Shown one piece after another: positions 44,527 to 54,283 of a stretch of 64,000 bases of DNA (positions within the stretch are counted from its first letter, which is position 1; each line of letters begins with the position of its first letter). Below the pieces are notes generated by a model. That model did not search any database. It was not told the origin of the DNA and saw nothing but the letters and a program-made list of their open reading frames with translations. This DNA comes from Skermanella aerolata KACC 11604 (GTDB lineage: Bacteria; Pseudomonadota; Alphaproteobacteria; Azospirillales; Azospirillaceae). The DNA lies in assembly GCF_000936425.1 (NCBI RefSeq), contig NZ_AVFK01000004.1, positions 1 to 64,000 of the forward strand. The letters are read 5' to 3'. Position numbers and translations under genes: made by a program.

Positions 44527-44704
44527 GGGACTTGCTCCTCCTTGGTATCAAGGCGGCCCGTCCCGTTCATGCGGCCGGACCGCTATCGTTGAGTGACGAT
44601 CATGGCCGCATCAGGCCAATCGGGGTCACCTCTACATGATAGGACCATCCGATGGGCTGAGTGCAAGTCGCAGTTGTCAGGAACCCGAAATTGTTGGAGG
44701 AACG

Positions 44705-45265
44705 CTAACGGGCGGGCACCGAAGCGGCCGGTGCCGTCGGCAAGGAAGCCGCCGGAGACGAGAGGGCGGGGGTCTGCTGCGGCACCAGGGCGAGGCAAGC
44801 CTCCACGATCGTCTGGCACTGTGCCAGCTGGCTGGGACCGATACCTTCAGGCCCGCCGTAGACCAGTCTTTCGACCTTGCCGTTCCGCAGCGTGAACGTC
44901 GCTTGGCAACTGTAGTTCCTGATGTCGTAGGTTGGCGCATAGCCGCCGTAATAAGGATAGCCGTAGCCATAGCCGTAGAACCGCCCTGGCCCCATGAAAG
45001 GCGTATAGCTCTGATAGGAGACCGTGCGGGTGCTGGTGTAGGTAAAGTATTCCAGGTTGTCGACCGAAGTGCTGCGCTCCGGTACGCCGGCACAGGATAG
45101 AAGCGTCTGCTTGGGCATGCCGACGAAGGCCTGCTGGGCGAACAGAGCCTCATCGGCCCTGGGATTGGCGCAGGATGCCAGGACGATGACGGCGGCTCCC
45201 AGCAGGACCGGCCCGCCGATGCGTGAATGGATGGTCGAGCGATGACGGTTCGCCGTGTCGTTCAT
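44705..45265 (-). CDS. Hypothetical lipoprotein (SmpA/OmlA-like start)
   Basis: A 186-residue protein with a lipoprotein signal (PVLLGAAVIVLASCAN, Cys about residue 32). ALFAQQAFVGMPKQTLLSCAGVPERS recalls the small BamE/SmpA fold, in which a G-M-S/P-K-x-E/T-L-x-x-x-x-G-x-P pattern is conserved. The middle is rich in Tyr and Gly (GRFYGYGYGYPYYGGYAP), and the end is Pro/Ala/Ser-rich. It is probably anchored in the envelope with unknown function. Confidence 0.7.
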   Translation of the reverse strand: MNDTANRHRSTIHSRIGGPVLLGAAVIVLASCANPRADEALFAQQAFVGMPKQTLLSCAGVPERSTSVDNLEYFTYTSTRTVSYQSYTPFMGPGRFYGYGYGYPYYGGYAPTYDIRNYSCQATFTLRNGKVERLVYGGPEGIGPSQLAQCQTIVEACLALVPQQTPALSSPAASLPTAPAASVPAR

Positions 45266-45336
45266 CTTCCGGTACCTCGTTCAGGACCGCTTCGCGGCCT
45301 CTTCGTTCCAGGGCCGCTTCGCAGCGGCCTCGTCAT

Positions 45337-46494
45337 TCAGTCTGCCCTCAGCCGCCCGGGCGCAAGATCCTCCGCGCTGACGCCAAGGGCGGTCAGATCC
45401 TCCGGGATTTTGCCGGAGGTCAGCAGCCCGGCCGCAGTCCTCGCCATGGCAGGGGCGGTCTGGATACCGTAACCTCCCTGACCCGCCAGCCAGAAGAAAC
45501 CCTCCGACCGCGAATCGGGTCCGACCACCGGTGTCTTGTCCGGCGCGAAGGTACGCAGGCCGGCCCACCGGTGGCTGATCCGGCGAATCGAGAACAAACA
45601 GGCTTGTTCGATCCGGTCAACCGTCAAGGCGACGTCCAGTTCCTCCGCCTGCGCATCGCAGGGCTCCGACGGCGTCTCGTCGGCGGGGGATGCCAACAGG
45701 CGTCCGCCCTCGGGCTTGAAGTAGAACGTCTCGTCCACGTCGCAGACCATTGGCCAGTGGGGCATGCCGGCCTGTCCTGGACTGGTCCGTTCTGGATCGA
45801 ATACCGGGTCGAAGGTAATCGCCGTCCGGCGCTTCGGGACGAGGCCTATGGGGGCCAGACCCGCCAGTGCCGCTACGGTATCGGCCCAGGCGCCGGCCGC
45901 ATTGACGACCCAGGGTGCGGAATATGACCCCGCGCGGGTTTCGGTGTGCCAGAGCCCGTCGCGGCGGGTTAGGCCCAGGAGTTCCGCATCGGTCGCGATC
46001 CGTCCGCCACGGGCGCGCAGGCCCCTCAGGTAGCCGTGATGGATCGCATGGACGTCCATATCCATCGCGTCCGGTTCCCATACCGCTCCGGCGACATAGT
46101 CGGGGCGCAGCATGGGCGCCATCCTCAGCGTCTCGGCAGCCGTCAGCACCCGCACGCTCGGGGTGAGCACGCTTCCCGCCTGGAAAGCGTGGTCGAGCGC
46201 GGCGCGCTGGTCGTCCCGCCCGATCAGCAAGACGCCGCGCGGAGTCAGCACCGGGTGTTCGGAGAAACCCGCCCCAGCGACCCCGTCGTAGAAGGCGCGG
46301 CTGCCGACGGTCAGGGCACGGATCGCCTGATTGCCATAGGTTTCCGTATAGAGGGCGGCGGAGCGCCCGGTCGAGTGATACCCAGGCTGACTCTCCCGCT
46401 CCACCAGCACGACGCTGCCGAACGCCGCCAGTTCGAACGCCGCCGAGGCTCCGGCGATGCCGCCGCCGATAATCAGGAAGTCGCAGGAAGTCAT
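45337..46494 (-). CDS. FAD-dependent oxidoreductase (DadA/glycine oxidase-like)
   Basis: A 385-residue flavoenzyme of the DAO family. The FAD motif FLIIGGGIAGASAAFELA is at the N-terminus, followed by VLVERESQPGYHSTGRSAALY; VVNAAGAWADTVAALAGL and the C-terminal GFFWLAGQGGYGIQTAPAMARTAA complete the family pattern. It oxidises an amino or hydroxy acid; the substrate is unknown. ATG 46494 gives the usual family start; in-frame ATG 46518 and TTG 46521 lie just upstream. It lies 95 bases downstream of the other flavin gene on the same strand. Confidence 0.9.
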   Translation of the reverse strand: MTSCDFLIIGGGIAGASAAFELAAFGSVVLVERESQPGYHSTGRSAALYTETYGNQAIRALTVGSRAFYDGVAGAGFSEHPVLTPRGVLLIGRDDQRAALDHAFQAGSVLTPSVRVLTAAETLRMAPMLRPDYVAGAVWEPDAMDMDVHAIHHGYLRGLRARGGRIATDAELLGLTRRDGLWHTETRAGSYSAPWVVNAAGAWADTVAALAGLAPIGLVPKRRTAITFDPVFDPERTSPGQAGMPHWPMVCDVDETFYFKPEGGRLLASPADETPSEPCDAQAEELDVALTVDRIEQACLFSIRRISHRWAGLRTFAPDKTPVVGPDSRSEGFFWLAGQGGYGIQTAPAMARTAAGLLTSGKIPEDLTALGVSAEDLAPGRLRAD

Positions 46495-46589
46495 GGTCCG
46501 CCGCTCTGTTTCCGCCATCAAGGCTGGTCGGCTGTCAGCGTAGCGCCCAAGCTAGGCGCTGACCAGAGGGGCAGGGGGGTGAGTTGCGG

Positions 46590-47609
46590 CTACTCTCCCA
46601 CTCCTGCTTCCGGCGGCTGGGTGCAGGCCGCCAGCGTGGTCTTGGGAGTTTGGATCGGCTCCGGATCGGCCGGGGGAACGGCGCTGTCGGGCGGGATCAT
46701 GCCTTCGCGGCGGCGGAGCTGGTTGTGGACGGCTGTCGCGGCCATGGCGGCTTGGCCCATGGCGACGGAGATCTGGTTCAGGCCTTCGACGATGTCCCCG
46801 GCGGCATAGAAGCCGGGAACCGATGTCAGGCAGTGGCTGTCCACGATCACCCGTCCCTGGTCGTTCATGTCGGCGCCGACCTGGGCGGCAAGCGTCGAGC
46901 GGGCCAGGGTGCCGAGCGCCGAATAGAGCGTGTCGAACGACAGTTCCTCGCCGCTCTTCAGGACGACCTTGGTGATCCTGCCGTCTTCCTCGGTCACCCG
47001 CTCGACCTGCTCCTCGACCGTGCGGATGCCGAGTTCGGAAAGCTTGTTCCTGTCCTCCGCGGTCAGGTTCATCGGGGTGCCGAGGGTCAGCAGGGTCAGG
47101 TCGGCGGTGTAGCCGCGAATGAACAGGACCTCGCCCATGGCGTCGCGGCCATGGCCGATCACCGCGACCTTCTTGTCGATCACCTCATAGGCGTCGCAGA
47201 TCGGGCATACCCGGATCAGGCCGCGCTGGACGGCGTCGAACAGGTCGGGCAGGCGCGGCTGGTCGTCGATCACGCCCGTCGCCAGGATGACGGTTTCCGC
47301 AGCCAGCGCCCCGCCCGCTTCGGTCGTGGCGACGAAGCCGCCCTGATCGATGCACCGCAGCGACTTGATCGAGCCGGTCTCGATGCGGGCACCGTACTGT
47401 GCCGCCTGGCAGCGCATCCGGTCGAGCAGGTCCAGACCGTTGATGCCGTTCATGAAGCCCGCATGATTGTGAGACGTCGGTATCCAGGCGCACCGGCTCT
47501 TGGCCTCGTCGACCACCAGCACGGTGCGCCGGAAACGGGCCAGATATATTGCCGCCGTCAACCCGCCGGGTCCGCCGCCGACGATCAGGCAATCGAGCTT
47601 GCCAGTCAT
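46590..47609 (-). CDS. Thioredoxin reductase-like NAD(P)/FAD oxidoreductase
   Basis: A 339-residue two-Rossmann-domain flavoprotein. FAD motif CLIVGGGPGGLTAAIYLARF, redox-active-type CPICDAYE near residues 134-141, NAD(P) motif VAVIGHGRDAMGEVLFI, and YAAGDIVEGLNQISVAMGQAAMAATAVHNQL near the end. This is the thioredoxin reductase group (CxxC kept as CPIC) with a Pro-rich C-terminal tail of about 35 residues. No thioredoxin gene is nearby, so the acceptor is not known. A short 220-base gap separates it from the divergent OLD-like gene. Confidence 0.88.
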   Translation of the reverse strand: MTGKLDCLIVGGGPGGLTAAIYLARFRRTVLVVDEAKSRCAWIPTSHNHAGFMNGINGLDLLDRMRCQAAQYGARIETGSIKSLRCIDQGGFVATTEAGGALAAETVILATGVIDDQPRLPDLFDAVQRGLIRVCPICDAYEVIDKKVAVIGHGRDAMGEVLFIRGYTADLTLLTLGTPMNLTAEDRNKLSELGIRTVEEQVERVTEEDGRITKVVLKSGEELSFDTLYSALGTLARSTLAAQVGADMNDQGRVIVDSHCLTSVPGFYAAGDIVEGLNQISVAMGQAAMAATAVHNQLRRREGMIPPDSAVPPADPEPIQTPKTTLAACTQPPEAGVGE

Positions 47610-47829
47610 GTTCCTCTGTCCCCTGAATGGCTGCGCATGCCCTCAACGGACCTTAGGGGGTGGCGTTCCCTGTTTCTAACGTCTGACCCCGAACTGGCGC
47701 GGGATGCCCAGCGCTCGATGTGGCGATCTCCATTGCAATCCCATCGGCCATGGAGCATCAAACCGAGGGGCTCCCCGTCCCGTCGGATATGATCCAAGGA
47801 ATGCCTCGCCGAGTCTGGAGCCCTGATCG

Positions 47830-49635
47830 ATGCGTCTGCTGCATTTCCTCGAGATCGAGAACTTCAAGACGTTTGGCGAGAAGCAGCGGATTGAACTCGA
47901 TCATCCCACCGTGTTGATCGGGCCGAACAATTGCGGCAAGACGAGTGCGATCCAAGCGCTGGCATTGTGGTCGCAGGCGGTGAAGAACTGGTATGACCAG
48001 CGTCGCGACTCGGTGGCGAAGGAGCGGACGGCTACAGCTCTCAACAGGCTGAACATCGTGGCTGTTCCGGTCAAGAAGACTCAATCCTTCTGGCACAACA
48101 CGATCGTACGCGCAGGCAGCAAGTATATTCCCCTGACGATTACGGTCGGCGTTCAGTTCAAAGGGGAAGTCATTCCGCTGAGCATGCTTTTCAGCAATCG
48201 GGGGGACGAGCTGGTCTACTGCTCTCCGGACAAAGCGGTCATCGGGAACCTCGACCTGATCAAGCATGCCGCGTCTATCAGCGTGGAACTGCTCTATCCC
48301 ATGTCAGGCCTGGAGACGGAGGAACCGATCCTCCAGCCGGGACGTATCGATCTGCTGCTCGGTCAGGGGCAAACCGCCCAAGTGCTGCGGAACTTGTGTC
48401 TGATCGTCGCGAAGGACCATCCGCAGGATTGGGATCGCGTTGTAAAACTGATGAACCGCCTGTTCGGCGTGTCTCTTGGGACACCGACGGAAACCGCGCG
48501 CGGCGCCATCGAGCTGCACTACAAGCAGCCGGGCGCGAAGGATCTGCTCGATGTCGCTTCATCGGGACGCGGCTTTCAGCAGATGCTGCTGATCTTCGCG
48601 TACCTGTTTTCCCATAAGCGAAGCGTGCTGCTGATCGACGAACCCGATGCGCATCTGGAAATCCTGCGTCAGAAGCAGGTCTATGTCTTGCTGCGCGACA
48701 TCGCTACCGAGAACGACTCCCAGGTCGTCATGGTGACTCATTCGGAGGTCATCCTGGATGAAGCGCTCGAGAGCAACCTGACCTTATTGCTGAACGGCAA
48801 GGCCGACGATCTGGCCAAGAGGACGTCGATCCGCAACTGCCTGAAACATTTCGGCGCCGATCATTATGTCAGGGCACGGGAGCGCGGGTATGTCCTGTAT
48901 GTCGAGGGCGGTACCGACATCGACATGCTGCGTGCCTTGGCCGAACGAATCGATCACCCGGTGGCCCAAGAATGGGATGATCGGGTGAATTCCTTCTATG
49001 TGCAGGACAATTACCCCCTGGTAAGCCAGGAAAGCGAGCTGGAACGGGTCGAGGGCGGTTTCGGCATCCTGCCTCGGGAGCACTTTGGCGCGTTACGCGG
49101 CATGCTCCCCGGCCTTCGGGGATTGGCGATACTCGACAACGATGGGAGAGATCGGCGCAATGAAATCGATGGCCCGCTGAAGGTCGTCTATTGGCGGCGC
49201 TACGAGGCGGAGAACTATTTCATCACGCCCGATCTTTTGCGCCGCTACGCCATGGAGCAATTTCAGGATCTGGAGCTTTTCGGCGCCTACCGGCCGGAAA
49301 TAGAAAGCGTTCTCGACCGGCTCGTGCTCGAGAAAATCTTCGATTCCATACCGGCCGACTTTCAGACCTGGAAGAACTCGCCAACCGATGCGGCGCGTCT
49401 GGTTTGGGAAGCACGGACCGCGCGGCTGAAGCTGAGCACGTTCGCCGAGGAATTCTTCCGCCGGCTGAGGGACAAGCTCCATGAACCGATGCTCCTGAAA
49501 AAAGGAGAGCTGCATCGGATGGTGAAGTTCGTGGATGCCAGCGCCATTCCGTCGGAGGTAAGTGAAAAACTTGACCTGCTTGCAGACTTGTTCGAGTCCG
49601 CAAGGGAGATGTCCGAACCCGCCGGAGCCCGCTGA
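47830..49635 (+). CDS. OLD-like ATPase/TOPRIM nuclease
   Basis: A 601-residue protein. The N-terminal ABC/AAA domain has VLIGPNNCGKTSAIQAL (Walker A), VASSGRGFQQMLLIFAYL (signature), VLLIDEPDAHLEI (Walker B, near residue 268) and MVTHSEVIL (switch His). The C-terminal part has TOPRIM-like acidic motifs: VLYVEGGTDIDMLRAL (about residue 355) and GLAILDNDGRDRR (about 431). This order is that of the OLD family, which includes phage P2 Old and Gabija GajA-type defence nucleases. No UvrD-like helicase is adjacent, so it is not a Gabija pair. It is a single gene next to malate synthase. Confidence 0.85.
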   Translation: MRLLHFLEIENFKTFGEKQRIELDHPTVLIGPNNCGKTSAIQALALWSQAVKNWYDQRRDSVAKERTATALNRLNIVAVPVKKTQSFWHNTIVRAGSKYIPLTITVGVQFKGEVIPLSMLFSNRGDELVYCSPDKAVIGNLDLIKHAASISVELLYPMSGLETEEPILQPGRIDLLLGQGQTAQVLRNLCLIVAKDHPQDWDRVVKLMNRLFGVSLGTPTETARGAIELHYKQPGAKDLLDVASSGRGFQQMLLIFAYLFSHKRSVLLIDEPDAHLEILRQKQVYVLLRDIATENDSQVVMVTHSEVILDEALESNLTLLLNGKADDLAKRTSIRNCLKHFGADHYVRARERGYVLYVEGGTDIDMLRALAERIDHPVAQEWDDRVNSFYVQDNYPLVSQESELERVEGGFGILPREHFGALRGMLPGLRGLAILDNDGRDRRNEIDGPLKVVYWRRYEAENYFITPDLLRRYAMEQFQDLELFGAYRPEIESVLDRLVLEKIFDSIPADFQTWKNSPTDAARLVWEARTARLKLSTFAEEFFRRLRDKLHEPMLLKKGELHRMVKFVDASAIPSEVSEKLDLLADLFESAREMSEPAGAR

Positions 49636-49676
49636 AACAGACTCCGGCGGCCTGCACTCTCCCGGATATTCCGCTG

Positions 49677-51857
49677 TTACCCCGCCAGCTTCTGCTTTAA
49701 TTCGCGGCGGCGGCGGTGCAGGACGGGTTCGGTGTAGCCGTTGGGCTGCTCGCGGCCCTTCAGCACGAGGTCCAGCGCCGCCTGGAAGGCGATGCTGCCG
49801 TCGAAATCGGCTGCCATCGCCTTGTACTGCGGATCGTCGGCGTTCTGGCGGTCGACCACGGCGGCCATGCGCTTCATCGTCTCGACCACCTGCTCCTCCG
49901 ACGCGATGCCGTGGCGCACCCAGTTGGCGATGTGCTGGCTGGAGATGCGTAGCGTCGCGCGGTCTTCCATCAGGCCGACATTGTCGATGTCCGGCACCTT
50001 GGAGCAGCCGACGCCCTGATCGATCCAGCGGACGACGTAGCCCAGGATGCCCTGCGCATTGTTGTCCAGCTCCTGCTGAACGGCATCCGGCGCCCAGTTC
50101 GGCCGGTCGGCCAGCGGGATCGTCAGGATATCGTCCAGCTTGCCGCGCTTCTGGCCCTTCAGCTCTTCCTGCCGGGCGGCCACGTCGACCTGATGGTAGT
50201 GCAGGGCGTGGAGAGTGGCGGCGGTCGGCGAGGGGACCCAGGCGGTGTTGGCGCCGGCCTGCGGGTGGCCGATCTTGGTCTTCAGCATCTCGGCCATGCG
50301 GTCGGGCATCGCCCACATGCCCTTGCCGATCTGGGCGCGGCCCTTCAGGCCGGTCGCCAGTCCGGTATCGACGTTGCTGTCCTCGTACGCCTTGATCCAG
50401 GCCGAACCCTTCATGTCGCCCTTGCGCAGCACGGCGCCGGCTTCCATGGCGGTGTGGATCTCGTCGCCGGTGCGGTCGAGGAACCCGGTGTTGATGAAGG
50501 CGACCCGGTCCTTGGCGGCCCGGATGCACTCCTTCAGGTTCACCGTCGTCCGGCGCTCCTCGTCCATGATGCCCATCTTGATCGTGTAGCGGGCAAGGCC
50601 GAGCGCGTCTTCGACGCGGCCGAACAGCTCGTTCGCGAAGGCGACTTCCTCCGGACCGTGCATCTTCGGCTTGACGATGTAGAGCGAGCCGGTGCGGCTG
50701 TTGCGCAGGTCGCCTTCACCCTTCTTCAGGTCGTGCAGTGCTATCAGGGTCGTGAACAGCGCATCCAGGATGCCTTCCGGCGCCTCGCTGCCATCCTTGA
50801 GCTTGACCGCGTCGATCGTCATCAGGTGGCCGACGTTGCGGACCAGCATCAGGCTGCGGCCGGGCAGGGTGAGCGTGCCGCCGTCCGGCGTCGTATAGGT
50901 GCGGTCGGGGTTCAGCCGGCGCTCGATCCGCTTGCCGCCCTTTTCCAGGGTGGCGGTGAGCTTGCCGTTCATCAGGCCGAGCCAGTTGCGGTAGATCGTG
51001 ACCTTGTCCTCGGCATCGACGGCGGCGACGCTGTCCTCGCAGTCCATGATCGTGGTCAGGGCCGATTCCGCGACGACGTCGGAAATGCCGGCGGCGTCGT
51101 CCTTGCCGATGAAGTGTTCGCGGTCGAACCGGATCTCTAGGTGCAGGCCGTGGTTGGCCAGCAGGATCGCGGTCGGCGATGTGGCGCCGCCCTGATAGCC
51201 GGCCAGCTTGGCGGCATCGCGGAGCGTCGTGGTGCCGCCGCCCTTCAGCGTGACCGACAGCTTGCCGTCCGCGATGGAATAGCCCGCCGCATCGGCGTGG
51301 GATCCCTCGACCAGCGGCGCCGCATCGTCCAGGACCTGACGGGCGTAGGCGATGACCTTGGCGCCCCGGTGCGGATCGTAGCCGCCGACAGGGGTCTTCT
51401 CGTCGTCGGACGGGATGGCGTCCGTCCCGTAGAGCGCGTCGTACAGGCTGCCCCAGCGCGCGTTGGCGGCGTTCAGGGCATAGCGCGCGTTCATGACGGG
51501 GACGACGAGCTGCGGGCCGGCGATGGTCGAGATTTCCGGATCGACATTGGCGGTCGATACCTGGAAGTCCTCGCCTTCGGGCAGCAGGTAGCCGATCTCG
51601 CGCAGGAAGCTCTTGTACTCCTCCAGGTCGATCGGGCGGCTGCGGTGGTCGCCGTACCAGGCGTCGATCCTGGCTTGCAGGTCGTCACGCTTTTTCAGGA
51701 GTTCGCGGTTGCGCGGCGCCAGATCGTGGAGGATGGCGTCCAGAGCACTCCACAGGCGGTCCGGCTCGATCCCGGTTCCCGGCAGTGCTTCCTTTTCGAT
51801 GAATTCACGAAGTTCGGCGGCAACCTGCAATTCGCCGATCTGGTTCCATTCGCTCAA
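49677..51857 (-). CDS. glcB: Malate synthase G
   Basis: A 726-residue enzyme condensing glyoxylate and acetyl-CoA to malate. TTG 51857 is the best start: AGGAGG sits about nine bases upstream and the product then begins [28 protein letters not shown], matching malate synthase G N-termini; the frame stays open to 51899. Family landmarks include [62 protein letters not shown] and [14 protein letters not shown]. Together with the nearby FAD 2-hydroxyacid dehydrogenase it serves glyoxylate/glycolate use, though the two are 35 kb apart. Confidence 0.95.
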   Translation of the reverse strand: MSEWNQIGELQVAAELREFIEKEALPGTGIEPDRLWSALDAILHDLAPRNRELLKKRDDLQARIDAWYGDHRSRPIDLEEYKSFLREIGYLLPEGEDFQVSTANVDPEISTIAGPQLVVPVMNARYALNAANARWGSLYDALYGTDAIPSDDEKTPVGGYDPHRGAKVIAYARQVLDDAAPLVEGSHADAAGYSIADGKLSVTLKGGGTTTLRDAAKLAGYQGGATSPTAILLANHGLHLEIRFDREHFIGKDDAAGISDVVAESALTTIMDCEDSVAAVDAEDKVTIYRNWLGLMNGKLTATLEKGGKRIERRLNPDRTYTTPDGGTLTLPGRSLMLVRNVGHLMTIDAVKLKDGSEAPEGILDALFTTLIALHDLKKGEGDLRNSRTGSLYIVKPKMHGPEEVAFANELFGRVEDALGLARYTIKMGIMDEERRTTVNLKECIRAAKDRVAFINTGFLDRTGDEIHTAMEAGAVLRKGDMKGSAWIKAYEDSNVDTGLATGLKGRAQIGKGMWAMPDRMAEMLKTKIGHPQAGANTAWVPSPTAATLHALHYHQVDVAARQEELKGQKRGKLDDILTIPLADRPNWAPDAVQQELDNNAQGILGYVVRWIDQGVGCSKVPDIDNVGLMEDRATLRISSQHIANWVRHGIASEEQVVETMKRMAAVVDRQNADDPQYKAMAADFDGSIAFQAALDLVLKGREQPNGYTEPVLHRRRRELKQKLAG

Positions 51858-52173
51858 AACTCCACCCTCCTGCAAGTCATTCATTTTAGTGGCATCCAAT
51901 CATTTCCCTGACGGCGCCAAGCGTGTTTGTGCACCGCATCAACGCCAGAGTCAAAAATACAGTCGGCATAGCTGTTGTTCCGTGAACTCCTGTCTCGGCG
52001 CTTGTTATCGTGAGATGGGCACCCAGTGGGTAATGCTGCCGGGGGACTGGACGCTTCCTGGACAAACCCTGGGGCAAACGTTGCAAGTCCACATACCCTG
52101 TCCCACATCACCGCCACTGCCGCGGCTCCACGGAGTTGCATTGCACGCCTTTCATAATGGAGAACAAAATACC

Positions 52174-52728
52174 ATGCGGCATGTCACATCATTTCGGGCG
52201 ATCTTCTCATTCAAGGCTGGCTTCCCCGTCCACGCCTTGGCTCTGTTTCTCTTCACCGCCCTGGCCGCGTTCAGCGGTCCGACGGGCAGCGCCCATGCCG
52301 CCGACGCGGGCGGTCTGGTCAATGCGCTGACGTCGCAGCTGGGCGTCACCAAGCCGCAGGCCGAAGGTGGTGCGGGCGCCCTGTTCAATCTGGCGAAGCA
52401 GCGGATGGCGCCGGAGCAGTTCGGTCAGGTCCAGAGTCAGGTTCCCGGCATCGACGGCCTGATGGGAACCGCCTCCAGCGCGTCCTCTTCCAAGGGACAG
52501 GCCGACAGCGGCGGACTGGCCGGGATGGCGACCGGCGCGCTCGGCAGCGTCGGCGGCGGCGGTGCCGCCGGCGGGCTGGGAGCCCTGGCGCCGCTCGCCG
52601 GATCGTTCTCGTCCCTGGGCATGTCGCCCGACATGGCGGGCAAGTTCCTTCCCGTCGTGATGGAATATCTCAACTCCAGTGGCGGCGGCGGTGCGGCGGG
52701 CTTGCTGAAGAGCGCCCTGACTGGCTAA
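52174..52728 (+). CDS. DUF2780 (VcgC/VcgE-like) secreted protein
   Basis: A 184-residue protein with an N-terminal signal sequence (LFLFTALAAFSGPTGSAHA) and a mature part of the DUF2780 type: LVNALTSQLGVTKPQAEGGAGALFNLAKQRM, then FGQVQSQVPGIDGLMG, a Gly/Ala-rich stretch, and FSSLGMSPDMAGKFLPVVMEYLNSSGG. The family is of unknown function and is common in secreted proteins of proteobacteria. ATG 52174 has GGAG about 12 bases upstream. It is followed 61 bases later by the chorismate-lyase-like gene. Confidence 0.85.
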   Translation: MRHVTSFRAIFSFKAGFPVHALALFLFTALAAFSGPTGSAHAADAGGLVNALTSQLGVTKPQAEGGAGALFNLAKQRMAPEQFGQVQSQVPGIDGLMGTASSASSSKGQADSGGLAGMATGALGSVGGGGAAGGLGALAPLAGSFSSLGMSPDMAGKFLPVVMEYLNSSGGGGAAGLLKSALTG

Positions 52729-52789
52729 GACTGCCACCGGTTAGGACGGGGGCCGGCCAAGGCTTGGCCGTCAGCGGACAGGAAATCGA

Positions 52790-53308
52790 TTGCCCGAAAT
52801 GTCAGATCTCATGTCCGCGTTCGAAATGTCGTCCTTCGATGAAGTAGCCTCGTCGGCGCTGCCTTCGGCCTTCCGGGCGCTGCTGGACCATAATGCGTCG
52901 ATGACGGCGACCCTGTCGGCGCACTGGAACGGGATGCTGAGCGCTCTCGTCTTGCGGCACGGCGTGACGGCGGATGGCGCGGTGCTGGTGCGCCGCGTCG
53001 TCCTTGTCGCCGGCACCGGCGAATTGCCGGTCGAGATCGCCGAAGTGCGGGCCCTGACCGGCGCACTGGGCAACGGCGTGCTCGGGCGGCTGGCCTCCGC
53101 GACGGTGCCGTTCGGCCGCTCCCTTCAGCAGGAAGGGATCGCCTTCACGACCGAACCGGTCAGCTTCTTCAAGGTCACGGCAAACGAGGCGCTGGCGGAG
53201 GCGGGGCGGACCGTGCCCGGCACGCCCATGTTCGGCCGCAAGGCGCTTCTTTGGCTGGCGGATGGCCGCCCGCTCGGCGAAACGGTCGAGATCCTGCCGC
53301 GTGTCTGA
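52790..53308 (+). CDS. Chorismate lyase-like fold protein (UbiC/DUF98-like)
   Basis: A 172-residue protein. LPSAFRALLDHNASMTATLSAHWNGMLSALVLRHG, the strand VLVRRVVLVAGTGELPVEIAEVRA, and LGRLASATVPFGRSLQQEGI follow the order of helices and strands in the chorismate-pyruvate lyase fold (R-x-x-L/V near the pocket, then a P-L/F-G-x-x-L loop). The normal ubiC product uses a similar R and E pair; here both are plausible but not certain. TTG 52790 has AGGAAA upstream; ATG 52799 is alternative. Product could be 4-hydroxybenzoate or a different small-molecule ligand. Confidence 0.6.
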   Translation: MPEMSDLMSAFEMSSFDEVASSALPSAFRALLDHNASMTATLSAHWNGMLSALVLRHGVTADGAVLVRRVVLVAGTGELPVEIAEVRALTGALGNGVLGRLASATVPFGRSLQQEGIAFTTEPVSFFKVTANEALAEAGRTVPGTPMFGRKALLWLADGRPLGETVEILPRV

Positions 53309-53378
53309 CGGCACCCCGACGGTGTCCTTCCAGCGGGAGTTCCCGGCCATCAAGGACTTCCGTGGCGTTGCCGGCCGC

Positions 53379-53981
53379 TCAGGCGAGTTGGTCGAGCAGG
53401 CGTCCGACCGTTGCGGCACGGGCGGTCCAGCTTCCGTCCGCTTCGTCGTCCTGGTCGATGACCACGGTCCTGTGGCAGGGAAAGCGCTGGGCCAGTTCAG
53501 GCGTCGCCGCGATGATGAGGTCGGCTCGAACCGCCAGTTCGGCTTCCATCGCCTTGATGGAGCAACAGCTGACGTCGGCCATCAGGGTGAAGTTGGTGTC
53601 GCAGTAATAAACGACCGCGTGCTCGTCGATCTCCCCGACGGCGTCGATCGCGGTCGGCACCGAACTCAGCAGGATCGGGCGGCGCAGTTCCAGCATCGAC
53701 ATCGCCGTGCGGATCTGGTGTCCAAGCAGTTGCTGGTTGTCCGCCCGCGATGCGGTGTTGCTGGAGACGTGCTGCGCCAGCGGCGCCAGGATGCGGTCGG
53801 GCCGGTAGTCTCCCATGTCCGAGGGCTGGTCTTGGCCACGGGGGCAGCTCGCGCAGCATCGCAGCACGGGAGAGTTCACCCAGACCACCTTCCGCTCGGT
53901 GCCGAGGTGACGGACGAGGTGATGGGCCCCCGTCGGCTGCCGTCCCCAGTTCTCTCCGAATACAATCAGGTCCGAGTGCAT
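53379..53981 (-). CDS. Truncated GT-B glycosyltransferase (N-terminal half only)
   Basis: A 200-residue protein from ATG 53981 (GGAGA eight bases upstream). DLIVFGENWGRQPTGAHHLVRHLGTERKVVWVNSP is the N-terminal acceptor domain start of exopolysaccharide-type glycosyltransferases, and AVRADLIIAATPELAQRFPCHRTVVID corresponds to the end of that domain, where full-length relatives of 370-400 residues continue into the nucleotide-sugar domain. That half, with its E-x7-E motif, is missing and no frame continues it. The stop is clean, so it is either a recent truncation or a shortened regulator/binding protein. Confidence 0.6.
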   Translation of the reverse strand: MHSDLIVFGENWGRQPTGAHHLVRHLGTERKVVWVNSPVLRCCASCPRGQDQPSDMGDYRPDRILAPLAQHVSSNTASRADNQQLLGHQIRTAMSMLELRRPILLSSVPTAIDAVGEIDEHAVVYYCDTNFTLMADVSCCSIKAMEAELAVRADLIIAATPELAQRFPCHRTVVIDQDDEADGSWTARAATVGRLLDQLA

Positions 53982-54283
53982 TTGACGACTCTCCAAACTA
54001 ACGCAGTATTGTTTGTCTCCTTTGTGCATAGACCGTGCCACCTGAGTTAATCCGATGGAGTGCGGGGATTCGTGGTTTCTGCTGCCTCCTGAATTGCGAA
54101 TCGCAAATCAGAACAGGAAACCGGCATTCCAGATTCGGGTTTTCTCGCATCCTGGCTATCCCGGACGCGACATGACGATGGCGATTGCGGGGCAGCCTTG
54201 CTGGAACCGTGGTCGCGACCGGATGTTGCTCCTCAGCCGGTTGTCCGACCGGCGCTGCACAGATCTACCCGTCAAGGCACTCC

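Noticed and set aside
47830-49635. A Gabija defence system
   Set aside because: GajA-like motifs are present but no GajB helicase gene is adjacent on either side.
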